Source of the DNA: Pedobacter boryungensis
GTDB taxonomy: Bacteria; Bacteroidota; Bacteroidia; Sphingobacteriales; Sphingobacteriaceae
Reading direction: 5' to 3'
Assembly: GCF_013204825.1 (NCBI RefSeq)
Contig: NZ_JABMKV010000004.1
Span: forward strand, 62,001-126,000
Length of the DNA stretch: 64,000 nucleotides
In this document: piece by piece, positions 36,351 to 45,833 of the stretch
Numbering within the stretch: position 1 is the first letter of the stretch
How the letters are laid out: every line of letters starts with the position of its first letter
Program-made: the position numbers and the translations under genes
Notes under the pieces: model-generated
Databases searched by the model: none
Seen by the model: only the letters and a program-made list of their open reading frames with translations
What the model was told of the DNA's origin: nothing

Positions 36351-37625
36351 ATGAAAAAAATCACTTTCATTTTTACATCGTTACTTACTGTTTTTGCCCT
36401 TACTGCTTGCGGTCAAGGAGTAAAAGTTAAATTGAACCCTAATGTACCCAATCCCTACAAAGTAAAGGCCGAAAATATTGATAAGCCTAAGTCTGGGAAA
36501 AAACTGTTGACAGGTGTCGAGCAAACTCAAAAGTATTTGCCTTTATTAAAAGGTAAACGAATTGGGATGGTGGTTAATCCAACTTCTATTATTGGCAACG
36601 TGACTGTGGTAGATAGCTTACTTAAACGAGGTGTAAACATTGTTAAAATTTTTGGCCCTGAACATGGTTTTAGAGGGGATGCAAGTGCTGGGGTAAGTGT
36701 AGATGATGCGGTTGATGCGAAAACAGGGATTAAAGCCATCTCTTTATATGGTAAACACAGTACGCCTACAAAAGAAGATTTAGCAGATGTAGACATTATG
36801 ATTTTTGATATTCAGGATGTAGGCGTTCGCTTTTATACCTATATGAACACCTTGCAACATGTAATGGAAGCTTGCGCTCGTGATGGTAAAGAGGTGATGA
36901 TTTTAGATCGTCCGAACCCTAATGGTTTTTACATTGACGGTCCTGTATTAGATCCTAAATTTAAATCGGGTATTGGTTTACAACCTATTCCAATTGTGCA
37001 TGGTTTAACCTTAGGCGAATATGCACAAATGTTAAACGGCGAAGGTTGGTTAAAGGACAAAATGAAGTGCAAAATCACCGTGATTAAAAATGCAAACTAC
37101 ACTCACGATATGCCGTATATCTTGCCGGTAAAACCATCACCAAACTTAAATACTAACCAATCTATTCTATTATATCCTACTACATGTTTATTTGAAGGAA
37201 CTTATTTAAATCATGGTCGCGGTACAATGTATCCTTTTACAATTGTGGGTGCTCCTTACCTAAAAGGAAAATATGAGTTTTCATTTACACCAAAAAGCAT
37301 TAAAGGGATGAGTGAAACACCATTGTTTATGAATGAAGTGTGCTATGGATTAGATTTAAGAAACTTCGACACCAATACTTTTAGAAAAACCAAACAGATC
37401 AATTTAAGTTGGATTATGGAGTTGTATAAGGCATCGCCACGTAAAGCAGATTTCTTTAACAATAAACTAAGTGCTGAAGTGGGTACCATTGAAGCAAGAA
37501 TTGGCGTGGGTAATTTCAGACAACAAATTATTGATGGTGTTTCTGAAAAAGAAATTAGAGCAAGCTGGGAACCTGGGTTAAGTCAGTACAAGGAAATGCG
37601 TAAAAAGTATTTGTTATATCCTTAA
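36351..37625 (+). CDS. DUF1343 protein, NamZ-type exo-beta-N-acetylmuramidase (GH171)
   Basis: A 424-residue lipoprotein-like secreted protein (signal then LTAC, Cys20). The body is DUF1343, the family of NamZ, which removes terminal N-acetylmuramic acid from peptidoglycan fragments. Conserved segments: GKRIGMVVNPTSI, VKIFGPEHGFRGDA, DIMIFDIQDVGVRFYTY, MILDRPNPNG and LYPTTCLFEGTYLNHGRGT. It would act in cell-wall turnover or recycling. No MurNAc transporter or MurQ gene is adjacent; the divergent neighbour is a LolC/E-like permease. Confidence 0.92.
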   Translation: MKKITFIFTSLLTVFALTACGQGVKVKLNPNVPNPYKVKAENIDKPKSGKKLLTGVEQTQKYLPLLKGKRIGMVVNPTSIIGNVTVVDSLLKRGVNIVKIFGPEHGFRGDASAGVSVDDAVDAKTGIKAISLYGKHSTPTKEDLADVDIMIFDIQDVGVRFYTYMNTLQHVMEACARDGKEVMILDRPNPNGFYIDGPVLDPKFKSGIGLQPIPIVHGLTLGEYAQMLNGEGWLKDKMKCKITVIKNANYTHDMPYILPVKPSPNLNTNQSILLYPTTCLFEGTYLNHGRGTMYPFTIVGAPYLKGKYEFSFTPKSIKGMSETPLFMNEVCYGLDLRNFDTNTFRKTKQINLSWIMELYKASPRKADFFNNKLSAEVGTIEARIGVGNFRQQIIDGVSEKEIRASWEPGLSQYKEMRKKYLLYP

Positions 37626-37859
37626 TTTGTTTTTAGCATTCTGGTTAATCATGTCATCCTAAGTTTGTCGTCATCCTTAGCGTAGCCGAAGGATCTTTAA
37701 AAAGGTCTTTGACTACGCTCATACTGAGTACATTCATCCTGAATTGCTCCCGTCATCCTGAACTAATTCCGTCATCCTGAGCGTAGCCGAAGGATCTTTT
37801 AACATAACACAACCCTCCGCACTGCCTTGCCTCGGCTCATAGGCGCCGAAATCCCTAGC

Positions 37860-37881
37860 TACTTTTTCTTGATAAAAAGTA
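37860..37881. other. Hairpin in module copy 1 (loop CTTGAT)
   Basis: Perfect 8-bp stem TACTTTTT/AAAAAGTA enclosing CTTGAT. The complement of the loop, ATCAAG, is at 37890-37895. Equivalent hairpins are at 38271-38292 (same stem) and 38624-38649 (different stem, same loop). Confidence 0.85.
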
Positions 37882-38623
37882 CCGCAAAAATCAAGGCTGC
37901 ACTGGCTCGACTAAAAATCCATTCGTTACACTAAACAAAAAGAACTCGCTTCGCTCAAACAGCTTTTTGTTTTTAACGCTCCACCTTGGATTTCATCTCA
38001 TCCTTTTTATTGTTTTTAGCGGAGAGATGGAGCTTATTATCAAAAAAAATCTCTTTTGATAAACGGTTTCTTAATGTCTCTCCAATGAGGCCGTGTCTAT
38101 CATGAGTCGTCATGCTCAGCTTGACTGGGCATCGTAATGCGATTAGTCTCCTATCCCGGTCGTCACCTGAGCCGCCTGTTCGTCATCCTGAGCGCAGCCG
38201 AAGGATCTTTTAACATAACACAACCCTTCACACTGCCTTGCCTCGGCTCATAGGCGCCGAAACCCCTAGCTACTTTTTCTTGATAAAAAGTACCGCAAAA
38301 ATCAAGGCTGCACTGGCTCGACTAAAAATCCAATCGTTTCGCTAAACAAAAAGAACTCGCTTCGCTCAAACAGCTTTTTGTTCTTAACGCTCCACTCTTT
38401 GGATTTTTAACGTCTCTCCACTGAGGCCGTCCTTTACCTTCACGCGTCATGCTCAGCTTGACTGGGCATCGTAATGCGATACTCCAAACCAACACTTACC
38501 TGCACCCATCCCTTCATGCTGAGCGTAGTTGAAGAATCTTAAAAAGGTCTTGACTACGCTCCTTTTAACATAACATAATCCTCCGCACTGCCTTGCCTCG
38601 GCTCATAGGCGCCGAAACCCCTA

Positions 38624-38649
38624 TTTCTTTATCCTTGATGATAAAGAAA
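38624..38649. other. Hairpin in module copy 3 with exchanged stem (loop CTTGAT)
   Basis: Perfect 10-bp stem TTTCTTTATC/GATAAAGAAA enclosing the same CTTGAT loop as the other copies, with ATCAAG at 38656-38661. The stem sequence differs from copies 1 and 2 on both sides, so pairing is preserved while sequence is not. Confidence 0.85.
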
Positions 38650-38873
38650 CAAACAATCAAGGCTGCACTGCCTCGACTAAAAATCCAATAGTTCCGCTAA
38701 ACAAAAAGAACTCGCTTCACTCAAACAGCTTTTTGTTCTTAACGCTCCACTCTTTGGATTTTCTTAACGTCTCACCACTGAGGCCGTCCTCCACCTTCAC
38801 GCGTCATGCTCAGTTTGACTGGGCATCGTAATGCGATTAATCTCCTATCGGTCGTCAGGTGAAGGATCTATCA

Positions 38874-38960
38874 CGTCATTGCGAGGTACGAAGCAATCTT
38901 AATGCGATATAAAGCCTACCTACCCATAGTTGTAAGATTGCTTCGTACCTCGCAATGACG
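38874..38960. repeat. Dispersed palindromic repeat, family A
   Basis: Left arm CGTCATTGCGAGGTACGAAG and right arm CTTCGTACCTCGCAATGACG are perfect inverted copies about 45 bases apart. A related half element with inner segment AATTGTGGTCGTGAACTCGC follows at 38990-39063. Confidence 0.88.
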
Positions 38961-38989
38961 ACATAGTTTTATAATTATACATAGCTAAG

Positions 38990-39063
38990 ATTACTTCATT
39001 AGTTATTGTTTTAATTGTGGTCGTGAACTCGCTATGTTCGGCTTTCTATGTACCTCGCAATGA
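38990..39063. repeat. Partial family A element with inner segment
   Basis: The last about 75 bases match the inner and right part of the composite repeat at 25073-25153, ending ACCTCGCAATGACG. The left arm is supplied by the preceding element. Confidence 0.75.
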
Positions 39064-39165
39064 CGATTAACACCTTAAGTGCATTTACCAAAAACAAGCG
39101 TTGTTTGTTATTTGTTATGAAATGATAAGATTCATTCTTCCATTAACATTCACTCTCCAAAAGCT

Positions 39166-39372
39166 ATGAACAACGAAAAAACAAAGAAAAGCGAAAAAGT
39201 ATCGAGCAACTTTTTAGAGCCACAGCCAAAAGGTAAAGTAGATAAAGGCAATAAAGTGGTCAAAAAAACAGAAGATAAAGTATATACGAAAGAGCCTGCC
39301 TTAGCAAAGACAAAAAATCCTGCTAAACAAAAAGAGAACAGCGAACAACCTGTTCATTCGGTAAAAAAATAA
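39166..39372 (+). CDS. Small lysine-rich hydrophilic protein
   Basis: A 68-residue, very hydrophilic protein (about one quarter Lys; MNNEKTKKSEKVSSNFLEPQ...). Low complexity, no hydrophobic core, no signal; probably intrinsically disordered. It is isolated between repeat clusters. Its stop is followed within eight bases by a family B repeat. Similar short charged proteins occur in Bacteroidota without known role; it may equally be a chance ORF. Confidence 0.5.
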   Translation: MNNEKTKKSEKVSSNFLEPQPKGKVDKGNKVVKKTEDKVYTKEPALAKTKNPAKQKENSEQPVHSVKK

Positions 39373-39379
39373 AACACAT

Positions 39380-39471
39380 GTCATTCCCAACTCGATTGGG
39401 AACCACGATTGCTCGGCCAGCTAATATTAATGTAATATAAGCCTTAGAATTCCGTTTTCACGGGAATGACG
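39380..39471. repeat. Single family B palindromic repeat
   Basis: One unit: left arm GTCATTCCCAACTCGATTGG and right arm TTTTCACGGGAATGACG, directly downstream of the Lys-rich ORF, where it could act as a terminator-like hairpin. Confidence 0.8.
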
Positions 39472-39517
39472 ATATTCGTAAGAAACCAACTGAAAACTTA
39501 ACAAACTCCTATTAAAA

Positions 39518-40444
39518 ATGATTCATAAAACAAAGATCGTAATTGCTGGTATTGGTGGAGTTGGAGGTTATTTTGGCGGTTTGTTAGCAAGAGCCTACGC
39601 AGGGAACGATGATATTGAGGTACATTTTATTGCAAGAGGAGAACATTTAAAAGCAATTAAAGCAAATGGCTTAAACGTTATTAAAGGGGACATTGATTTT
39701 ATTGCAACACCTTTTTTAGCGACAGATGATGCAAGGGAAATTGGCATTGCCGATTATATTATTATCTGTACAAAAAGTTATGATTTAACAGCAATGTTAG
39801 ATCAATTGAAACCATGCATCGGTACAGAAACAGTACTACTTCCTTTATTAAACGGAGTTGAAGCCGTAGAAAAGATAAGAGCACAATTTCCAAATCATCT
39901 TGTTCCAGCAGGCTGTGCCTACATTGTTTCTGCAATAAAAGAGCCTGGTGTAGTAGAAAACATGGGCAATAGGCAAGAAATTTACTTCGGGCTTGATGCA
40001 GAAAGCGATGAAAGGTTATCGAAACTGGAAGATTTGTTTAAAGCCGCAGGTGTTGAAGCTACTTTATCTGAGGAGATATCTCAACTCATTTGGCAAAAAT
40101 TCATTTTCTTATCTTGTATAGCTACAGCAACATCTTTTTATGAAAAACCTGTTGGTCAGTTATTAAAAGAAAATAGTGCTGAACTTCGAACCTTCATTGA
40201 TGAAACATCTGCCTTAGCTAAAGCGAAAAACATAGAGGTTGATCCAAGTACGGCAGATAAAGCAATGGCTCATTACGAGTCACTTCCTTTTGCCACTACC
40301 TCTTCTATGCAAAGAGATTTTCAATTTAAGCGTAAAAACACCGAGTTAGAATCCATTACTGGATATGTGGTAAGACAGGGAAAAGACTTGGGTATACCTA
40401 CACCCCATTTTGAAGCAGCGTACCAAGAGCTATTAATAAGATAA
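39518..40444 (+). CDS. panE: Ketopantoate reductase family (2-dehydropantoate 2-reductase)
   Basis: A 308-residue NADPH-dependent reductase. The nucleotide site GIGGVGGYFGG is at about residues 11-21. The catalytic Lys is in LIWQKFIFLSCIAT near residue 190. The helical C-terminal domain ends LGIPTPHFEAAYQELL. It would convert ketopantoate to pantoate for CoA synthesis, though the family has many paralogues and the assignment is by similarity only. Its stop codon abuts that of the convergent topoisomerase gene with no intervening base. Confidence 0.85.
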   Translation: MIHKTKIVIAGIGGVGGYFGGLLARAYAGNDDIEVHFIARGEHLKAIKANGLNVIKGDIDFIATPFLATDDAREIGIADYIIICTKSYDLTAMLDQLKPCIGTETVLLPLLNGVEAVEKIRAQFPNHLVPAGCAYIVSAIKEPGVVENMGNRQEIYFGLDAESDERLSKLEDLFKAAGVEATLSEEISQLIWQKFIFLSCIATATSFYEKPVGQLLKENSAELRTFIDETSALAKAKNIEVDPSTADKAMAHYESLPFATTSSMQRDFQFKRKNTELESITGYVVRQGKDLGIPTPHFEAAYQELLIR

Positions 40445-41497
40445 TTATTTTTTGGCGGAGGCTTTCGCCTGTTTCAAGAACTGCATTAACACTTTCTCAT
40501 CATTGGCCATTGCAGTCGGGCTATCTGGTTTAACCGTATTTATTTTCTTTAAATACTTCTGTAAGCCTTCGTTTTCAAAAGTTTCTAACAGTAATGGATA
40601 AACGTAAGAGCTTTTACAAACAGCTCTGGTATTGCCTAGTTTACTGGCTACGCAATCTAAAACTTCTACAATTGCTTTCTTTTTAGGCAGATCAGGAGTT
40701 TTAACTGTACAACTTGCTAATTGTCTCAAAGCTTCTAAAGTGCCTCCCCAGGTTCTAAAATCTTTGGCAGTAAAATCGCTTCCTGTAATTTCTCTTATAT
40801 AATTGTTAATCATGCCAGAATCTACCGATTTATGGGCTTTGCCTGTAGTATAAAATTGAAATAACTCTTGTCCTGGAATGTCTTTACATTTCTTTACCAA
40901 CTGAGCCAAGCTTTTATCATTCAATTGCACTTCTTGCTTTACCCCTTTTTTGCCTACAAAGCTTAAAGTAGATTTACTTCCGTTTTCTTTAAAATGATTA
41001 TCCTTTAAGGTGCTCAATCCGTAACTGCCGTATGCCTTTTTATAACTTTCGTTGCCAATTCTAATTAAGGTTTTCTGCATTACTTGCAAGCATATGGCTA
41101 GCACCTTTCGCTCGTCGAAATTTTTTCTTCTTAAGTCCTTTGCAATGTGCTTACGGGCATTAGTTAAAGCCTTACCAAATTCTAAAAGTCTAAAATATTT
41201 ATGGTCAGACCTTCTAGATGTCCAATCGGTATGGTAACGATATTGTTTTCTGCCCGCAGCATCAATCCCTATCGCTTGTAAATAACCGTTCTTTTTAGGC
41301 GAAATCCAAACATCTGTCCATGCCGGAGGGAGTACCAACTTCTTTATTCTTTCTAAATCGGCTTCATTTTTTATCCGCTCACCCTTTTTATTTACATAAT
41401 AAAAATGCCCAGGTTTCCCTTTTCTATAAATACCTGGTTGTGCCGGATGCACATAAACAAGGCTACTAGAATCAATCACTTCGGAAGTTGGAACCAT
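40445..41497 (-). CDS. DNA topoisomerase IB
   Basis: A 350-residue poxvirus/bacterial-type topoisomerase IB that relaxes supercoils through a 3'-phosphotyrosine intermediate. The N-terminal domain carries GHFYYVNKKGERI and LPPAWTDVWISP. The catalytic domain has RIGNESY near residue 145, AKDFRTWGGT, and the active-site Tyr in CKSSYVYP near residue 296. I start at the ATG at 41497 (MVPTSEVIDS); the upstream in-frame ATG at 41551 would add 18 residues and run into the fmt upstream region. Confidence 0.92.
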   Translation of the reverse strand: MVPTSEVIDSSSLVYVHPAQPGIYRKGKPGHFYYVNKKGERIKNEADLERIKKLVLPPAWTDVWISPKKNGYLQAIGIDAAGRKQYRYHTDWTSRRSDHKYFRLLEFGKALTNARKHIAKDLRRKNFDERKVLAICLQVMQKTLIRIGNESYKKAYGSYGLSTLKDNHFKENGSKSTLSFVGKKGVKQEVQLNDKSLAQLVKKCKDIPGQELFQFYTTGKAHKSVDSGMINNYIREITGSDFTAKDFRTWGGTLEALRQLASCTVKTPDLPKKKAIVEVLDCVASKLGNTRAVCKSSYVYPLLLETFENEGLQKYLKKINTVKPDSPTAMANDEKVLMQFLKQAKASAKK

Positions 41498-41568
41498 AAA
41501 GTAGAAAAAATAATGAGTGAAATTTTTAGTTATTTTGTAATTGTAAAACAACCATTAAACAAATAGTG

Positions 41569-42477
41569 ATGAAGATAGTTTTTATGGGTACGCCCGATTT
41601 TGCCGTTGCCTCTCTAAATGCTTTACAACAAGCTGGTTTTGATATTGTTGGTGTAGTTACCGCAGCAGACAAACCTGCAGGTCGTGGACAAAAATTAAAC
41701 GAGAGTGCGGTAAAAAAGTATGCCCTTGAAAACAATTTAAGAGTTTTGCAGCCCTTAAAATTAAAGGATCCTTTGTTTATCGAAGAGTTAATATCTTTAA
41801 ATGCCGATTTATTTGTGGTGGTTGCCTTTAGAATGTTGCCGGAAATTGTTTGGAACATGCCTCCAAAGGGCACCATCAATCTACACGGCTCTTTATTACC
41901 TCAATACCGTGGAGCTGCACCTATTAATCATGTCATCATTAACGGCGAAAAAGAAAGTGGCGTAACAACTTTCTTTTTAAAACAAGAAATTGACACAGGC
42001 GATATCATTTTTTCGGATGCTGTAGACATTACAGACGATGAGACTGCTGGTAGTTTGCATGATAAGTTAATGGTGGTTGGTGCAAATTTATTAGTTAAAA
42101 CAGTTAAAGCCATCGAGGCTGATGATTATAATGAGGTGCCACAACCGCAAAGCGATGAATTAAAATCTGCACCGAAAATATTTAAAGATTTTTGCAAGGT
42201 AGATTGGAACCAACCAAGTCAAACGGTATATAATCATATTCGTGGATTAAGTCCATACCCTACTGCATTTACTACTTTCAATGATAAAACTTTAAAAATT
42301 TTTAGCGCAGTCTTAGAAGATAAAGAACCTGCTATTTCTACCGGGGCCTTTTTAACAGATGGAAAAACATATTTAAAGTTTGCTACGAAAGACGGCTTTA
42401 TATCTCTAACCGATGTCCAATACGAGGGTAAAAAACGAATGTTGATTGATGAGTTTTTAAGAGGGATGAGATTGTAA
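41569..42477 (+). CDS. fmt: Methionyl-tRNA formyltransferase
   Basis: A 302-residue enzyme that formylates initiator Met-tRNA using 10-formyl-THF. N-terminal IVFMGTPDFAV, the catalytic LHGSLLPQYRGAAPINHVIINGE (Asn/His/Asp site) and TFFLKQEIDTGDI are all present, followed by the C-terminal OB domain with the KIF-like segment. A GTG immediately precedes the ATG chosen here; either could be used. It is divergent from the topoisomerase gene with about 70 bases between starts. Confidence 0.95.
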   Translation: MKIVFMGTPDFAVASLNALQQAGFDIVGVVTAADKPAGRGQKLNESAVKKYALENNLRVLQPLKLKDPLFIEELISLNADLFVVVAFRMLPEIVWNMPPKGTINLHGSLLPQYRGAAPINHVIINGEKESGVTTFFLKQEIDTGDIIFSDAVDITDDETAGSLHDKLMVVGANLLVKTVKAIEADDYNEVPQPQSDELKSAPKIFKDFCKVDWNQPSQTVYNHIRGLSPYPTAFTTFNDKTLKIFSAVLEDKEPAISTGAFLTDGKTYLKFATKDGFISLTDVQYEGKKRMLIDEFLRGMRL

Positions 42478-42553
42478 GTAACTCGAGTTTTAGATACTAA
42501 AAATTGATTGTAAGTTATTGTAGTTAGACTTTAAAAACAATAAGAAAGTGGGT

Positions 42554-42635
42554 GTCATTGCGAGGCACGAAGCAATCTTAAAGCGATAAAATTGTCTACA
42601 GGTGTTGTAAGATTGCTTCGTTCCTCGCAATGACG
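42554..42635. repeat. Dispersed palindromic repeat, family A
   Basis: Left arm GTCATTGCGAGGCACGAAGC and right arm GCTTCGTTCCTCGCAATGAC, inverted, about 40 bases apart, between convergent fmt and the aminotransferase gene. Confidence 0.85.
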
Positions 42636-42683
42636 TAGTTACTACATGAGAGCTTAGCTATTTAGTTTACTTCCTAGCTTTCC

Positions 42684-43523
42684 TTACACCAACGCATTTA
42701 ACTTAGCACTCAAATCTTTAGCTACCTCATTAAAGTAACGCTTTTTGCCATAACCCATTACCCACCTAATTCCCCCACTTGCATTAGTCACAAAAACTTC
42801 TTCTGCTTCGTTTAAAATTTCAGGACTTATCTGTGCTTCAATGAGTGGTAAATTATTGGTTTTAGCGAGCTGTAAAACAACACTTCGCATTACTCCAGCT
42901 ACACAGCCTTCTGAAAGCGCAGGTGTATAAATTTGTTTTTGATAAACTACAAATACATTTGAACTTGTACTTTCACACAAAAAACCATGTTGGTTTAAAA
43001 TCAATGCCTCATCTAATCGATGTTGCTTTTGAAATAATCCTGCCATTACATACAAGAGGGCATTGCTCGTTTTGTAATTGGATAATTTATTAATGGATTT
43101 AGTTATTTCATCGTACACATCTATAATTAAACCTTTTTTGTTGAGTTCGTAATGTGTTTGTTCTAACGGAATTGCTTCTAGTAAATATCCTGCTTTATTA
43201 ATTGAGGGTGTGTATAAACCTTCTCCATCTCTATAAATTGTAAGACGAAAACGAACATTACCATTAAACTTGTTCTTTTTAAGGAGCTCTGCGGTTTTTT
43301 GTCGAAGGAAATATTCATCTAACAATGCGTAACCATCCATCTTCAACGCTTTCATCCCTGCTCTTAAACGATCTGCGTGTTGCTCTGCAAATTGTAGTTT
43401 ACCATTACACATGCGCATCGATTCGAATAGCCCATCACCAAATTTAAATCCGCGATTACTGGATTTTATAATCGCATGATCTGCGGCAAAAAATTCATCG
43501 TTAAATAAAATATAATGCGACAT
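42684..43523 (-). CDS. PLP-dependent aminotransferase class IV (PabC/IlvE-like)
   Basis: A 279-residue fold-type IV enzyme. The early RGFKFGDGLFESMR and the C-terminal EVFVTNASGGI are family signatures. The PLP-binding Lys is in SNYKTSNALLYV near residue 150, and CESTSSNVF forms the phosphate cup. The family includes aminodeoxychorismate lyase and branched-chain or D-amino-acid aminotransferases. A PabB/TrpE-type gene is in the window but 15 kb away, so a folate role is possible, not shown. It begins four bases after the pseudouridine synthase stop. Confidence 0.85.
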   Translation of the reverse strand: MSHYILFNDEFFAADHAIIKSSNRGFKFGDGLFESMRMCNGKLQFAEQHADRLRAGMKALKMDGYALLDEYFLRQKTAELLKKNKFNGNVRFRLTIYRDGEGLYTPSINKAGYLLEAIPLEQTHYELNKKGLIIDVYDEITKSINKLSNYKTSNALLYVMAGLFQKQHRLDEALILNQHGFLCESTSSNVFVVYQKQIYTPALSEGCVAGVMRSVVLQLAKTNNLPLIEAQISPEILNEAEEVFVTNASGGIRWVMGYGKKRYFNEVAKDLSAKLNALV

Positions 43524-43527
43524 ACAT

Positions 43528-44556
43528 TTATTGTGGTTGTAGTGAATAATTTCGCCATTTTAGTAAAACAGCTTTAAAATCTGCCGGCAATGGTGCTTCA
43601 AACTCCATGTACTTTTTTGTAGTTGGATGAATAAACCCTAAAGTTTGTGCATGTAAAGCCTGGCGAGGCATTATTTCGAAACAATTGCTCACAAATTGTT
43701 TGTATTTAGTAAACGTTGTACCCTTTAAAATCTTATCGCCACCATAATTTGCATCGCTAAACAATGGATGCCCTATATGTTTCATATGTGCTCTAATTTG
43801 ATGCGTACGACCTGTTTCTAATTGACAACTTACTAAAGTTACATAACCTAATCGTTCTAAAACCGAATAATTAGTAACCGACCATTTGCCTTTTTCTTCA
43901 TCATCATATACATCCATTACAATGCGATTTTTTAAACTTCGACCAATGTATCCCTCTATCCTACCTTCTTTTTCTATATCGCCCCAAGCTAAGGCAATGT
44001 ATTTCCTGGTAATACTATGATCAAAAAACTGCTTAGCCAATTTAGTCATAGTAATTTCGTTTTTACTAATCAGTAGTAGTCCAGATGTATCTTTATCTAT
44101 ACGGTGTACTAAACCTGGTCTACCATCGTTTCCTGGCAATGTTGGCAACTGCTCAAAATGATAAGCTAAGGCATTAACCAAGGTCCCTGTATAATTATTA
44201 AATCCTGGATGTACAACCATTCCCGCAGGTTTGTTTACTACCAATAGATCGGCATCTTCATAAACGATATCAATTGGAATGTTTTCCGGATAAACTTCTG
44301 TATCGCGTGGCGGATGTGCAAACACAATCGAAATTTCATCAAAAGGTTTTACTTTATAACTCGATTTTACAGTTTTCTTATTAACCAGTACATTTCCTGC
44401 ATCAATTGCATTTTGAATTCTATTACGTGATGCATTTTCTAAACGGTGCATCAAAAACTTGTCAATACGTAGTAAAGACTGTCCTTTATCGACAACAATA
44501 TTAAAATGCTCAAATAAATCTTGTTCTTCCTCTTGCTCTATAATATTGTTTTCCAT
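43528..44556 (-). CDS. RluA-family pseudouridine synthase (RluD-like)
   Basis: A 342-residue RNA pseudouridine synthase. An N-terminal S4 RNA-binding domain (LRIDKFLMHRLENASRNRIQNAI) precedes the catalytic domain. The catalytic Asp is in GLVHRIDKDTSGLLL and the domain ends with QLETGRTHQIRAHM. The S4 domain and the length match RluD, which modifies the large-subunit rRNA helix 69, but target choice cannot be proven. Cotranscribed with the class IV aminotransferase gene. Confidence 0.92.
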   Translation of the reverse strand: MENNIIEQEEEQDLFEHFNIVVDKGQSLLRIDKFLMHRLENASRNRIQNAIDAGNVLVNKKTVKSSYKVKPFDEISIVFAHPPRDTEVYPENIPIDIVYEDADLLVVNKPAGMVVHPGFNNYTGTLVNALAYHFEQLPTLPGNDGRPGLVHRIDKDTSGLLLISKNEITMTKLAKQFFDHSITRKYIALAWGDIEKEGRIEGYIGRSLKNRIVMDVYDDEEKGKWSVTNYSVLERLGYVTLVSCQLETGRTHQIRAHMKHIGHPLFSDANYGGDKILKGTTFTKYKQFVSNCFEIMPRQALHAQTLGFIHPTTKKYMEFEAPLPADFKAVLLKWRNYSLQPQ

Positions 44557-44748
44557 GCTGCAAAAATAGGATTAACAATTTGATAATTTTAAAAAAAACA
44601 TCTTGGCTTGTTTTTTGTTAAGGAGAACGTAATAAACCTTATGCCTATGAAAGCTTTTACTGAAAATGTCAAAATAGTACTTAATTTTTTTCCTTATCTG
44701 ATGAGAAAGATTTACTTTCGTGATTGAAAATCAAACAGATAACAAAAA

Positions 44749-45780
44749 ATGAAAAACAAATTAACTGCGCTTAAATCTTTATTGATTGTAAGCGCTTTTT
44801 TATTGCCATTAAATTTATTGGCACAAGAAGATGTAGGAGACCTATTTAAAGCGAGTCCTGCAGATGCTACAAAACTTGTAGATGCGTATATTAATCCTCT
44901 TTTTAAAGGATTAGGTGTAGGCTTAAACTCAGGATGGAATACATCCGCTAAAACAAAAGGCTTTTTAAGATTCGATTTACGGATTACCGGTACGTTAGCC
45001 TTTGTACCAAAATCAGATCAAACTTACAACACAAATAACTTAGGCTTACAAAACGTTAGTCCTGCCACAGGCTCAAATGGAATAGGTCCAACTGCTTTTG
45101 GTGATGACAATGATGGTGCTTTAATGAAATTTAATGCTGATCCTACTAAAACGTTTAGATTACCACAAGGAACAGGTATTCATTTCGTTCCTTCTCCTCA
45201 AGTACAATTAACTGTAGGCTTACCAAAAAACATCGATGTTTCTTTACGTTTAGTTCCTAATGTTAAATTAGGTGAAGATGCAGGATCGATTAATATGTTT
45301 GGTGTGGGTGCTAAGGTTGAAGTATTACCATTAATTATGGGCAAAAAGGACAAACTATTACCTTTTGATTTAGCTGTTGCTTTAGGATTAACTAGATTAA
45401 ATTATAACTTACCATTGGATATTAATAATGGCAAATATGCCAATCAGAAAGTTGACATTAAAATAAATGGCTTTAGTGCGGACGCGATTATATCTAAGAA
45501 CCTATTGTTTTTTACACCTTTTGCTAGTGTTGGTTTCAATACTTCTAAATCTAATTTGAGTGCGCTAGGCACATATGATTTCGATGCGCCAACAATTGCA
45601 AATCCAAATGGAACGCAAACCTATACAGATCCAGTAGTTATTAAAAATAATGATATTAGTGGCTTAAAAGCATCAGTAGGCTTTCAGTTAAAACTATCAT
45701 TCTTTAAAATATATGCTTCTTATACTCAAGCACAATACAGCTATGTAAATGGTGGTATTGGCTTCGGATTTGGCAAATAA
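44749..45780 (+). CDS. Outer-membrane beta-barrel protein (DUF6588-like)
   Basis: A 343-residue exported protein with signal peptide ending LNLLAQ. The N-terminal segment ATKLVDAYINPLFKGLGVGLNSGW and the following alternating strands fit the Bacteroidota DUF6588 type of barrel. The protein ends in a Gly/Phe-rich strand (GIGFGFGK). Likely integral to the outer membrane; ligand unknown. A TACTTTCG -7 element is at 44713-44720, and a strong terminator follows. Confidence 0.8.
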   Translation: MKNKLTALKSLLIVSAFLLPLNLLAQEDVGDLFKASPADATKLVDAYINPLFKGLGVGLNSGWNTSAKTKGFLRFDLRITGTLAFVPKSDQTYNTNNLGLQNVSPATGSNGIGPTAFGDDNDGALMKFNADPTKTFRLPQGTGIHFVPSPQVQLTVGLPKNIDVSLRLVPNVKLGEDAGSINMFGVGAKVEVLPLIMGKKDKLLPFDLAVALGLTRLNYNLPLDINNGKYANQKVDIKINGFSADAIISKNLLFFTPFASVGFNTSKSNLSALGTYDFDAPTIANPNGTQTYTDPVVIKNNDISGLKASVGFQLKLSFFKIYASYTQAQYSYVNGGIGFGFGK

Positions 45781-45800
45781 AATTTTTAATCATCAACATA

Positions 45801-45828
45801 AAAGCTTCTCTTTGGGGAAGCTTTTTTT
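45801..45828 (+). terminator. Rho-independent terminator
   Basis: Stem AAAGCTTC/GAAGCTTT (45801-45808 with 45817-45824), 8-base loop, then T run. It ends the barrel gene just six bases before the next start. Confidence 0.9.
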
Positions 45829-45833
45829 ATTTA

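Larger units (their letters stand above)
37660..38872. repeat. Repeat-rich 1.2-kb region with three copies of a structured module
   Basis: Three copies of a roughly 270-350-base module begin at 37801, 38212 and 38567 with AACATAACA. Each has TGCCTTGCCTCGGCTCATAG, a hairpin with loop CTTGAT, CAAGGCTGCACTG, an arm pair AACAAAAAG/CTTTTTGTT, and an end segment CGTCATGCTCAGCTTGACTG. Between them are family C arms such as GTCATCCTGAGCGTAGCCGA. Copy 1 carries an extra insert with a TTATCAAAA/TTTTGATAA hairpin. No protein-coding gene is supported. Confidence 0.9.

Noticed and set aside
37660..38872. Insertion sequence or protein-coding mobile element
   Set aside because: No transposase-like ORF and no terminal inverted repeats with a target duplication could be found; the region is repeated structured DNA only.
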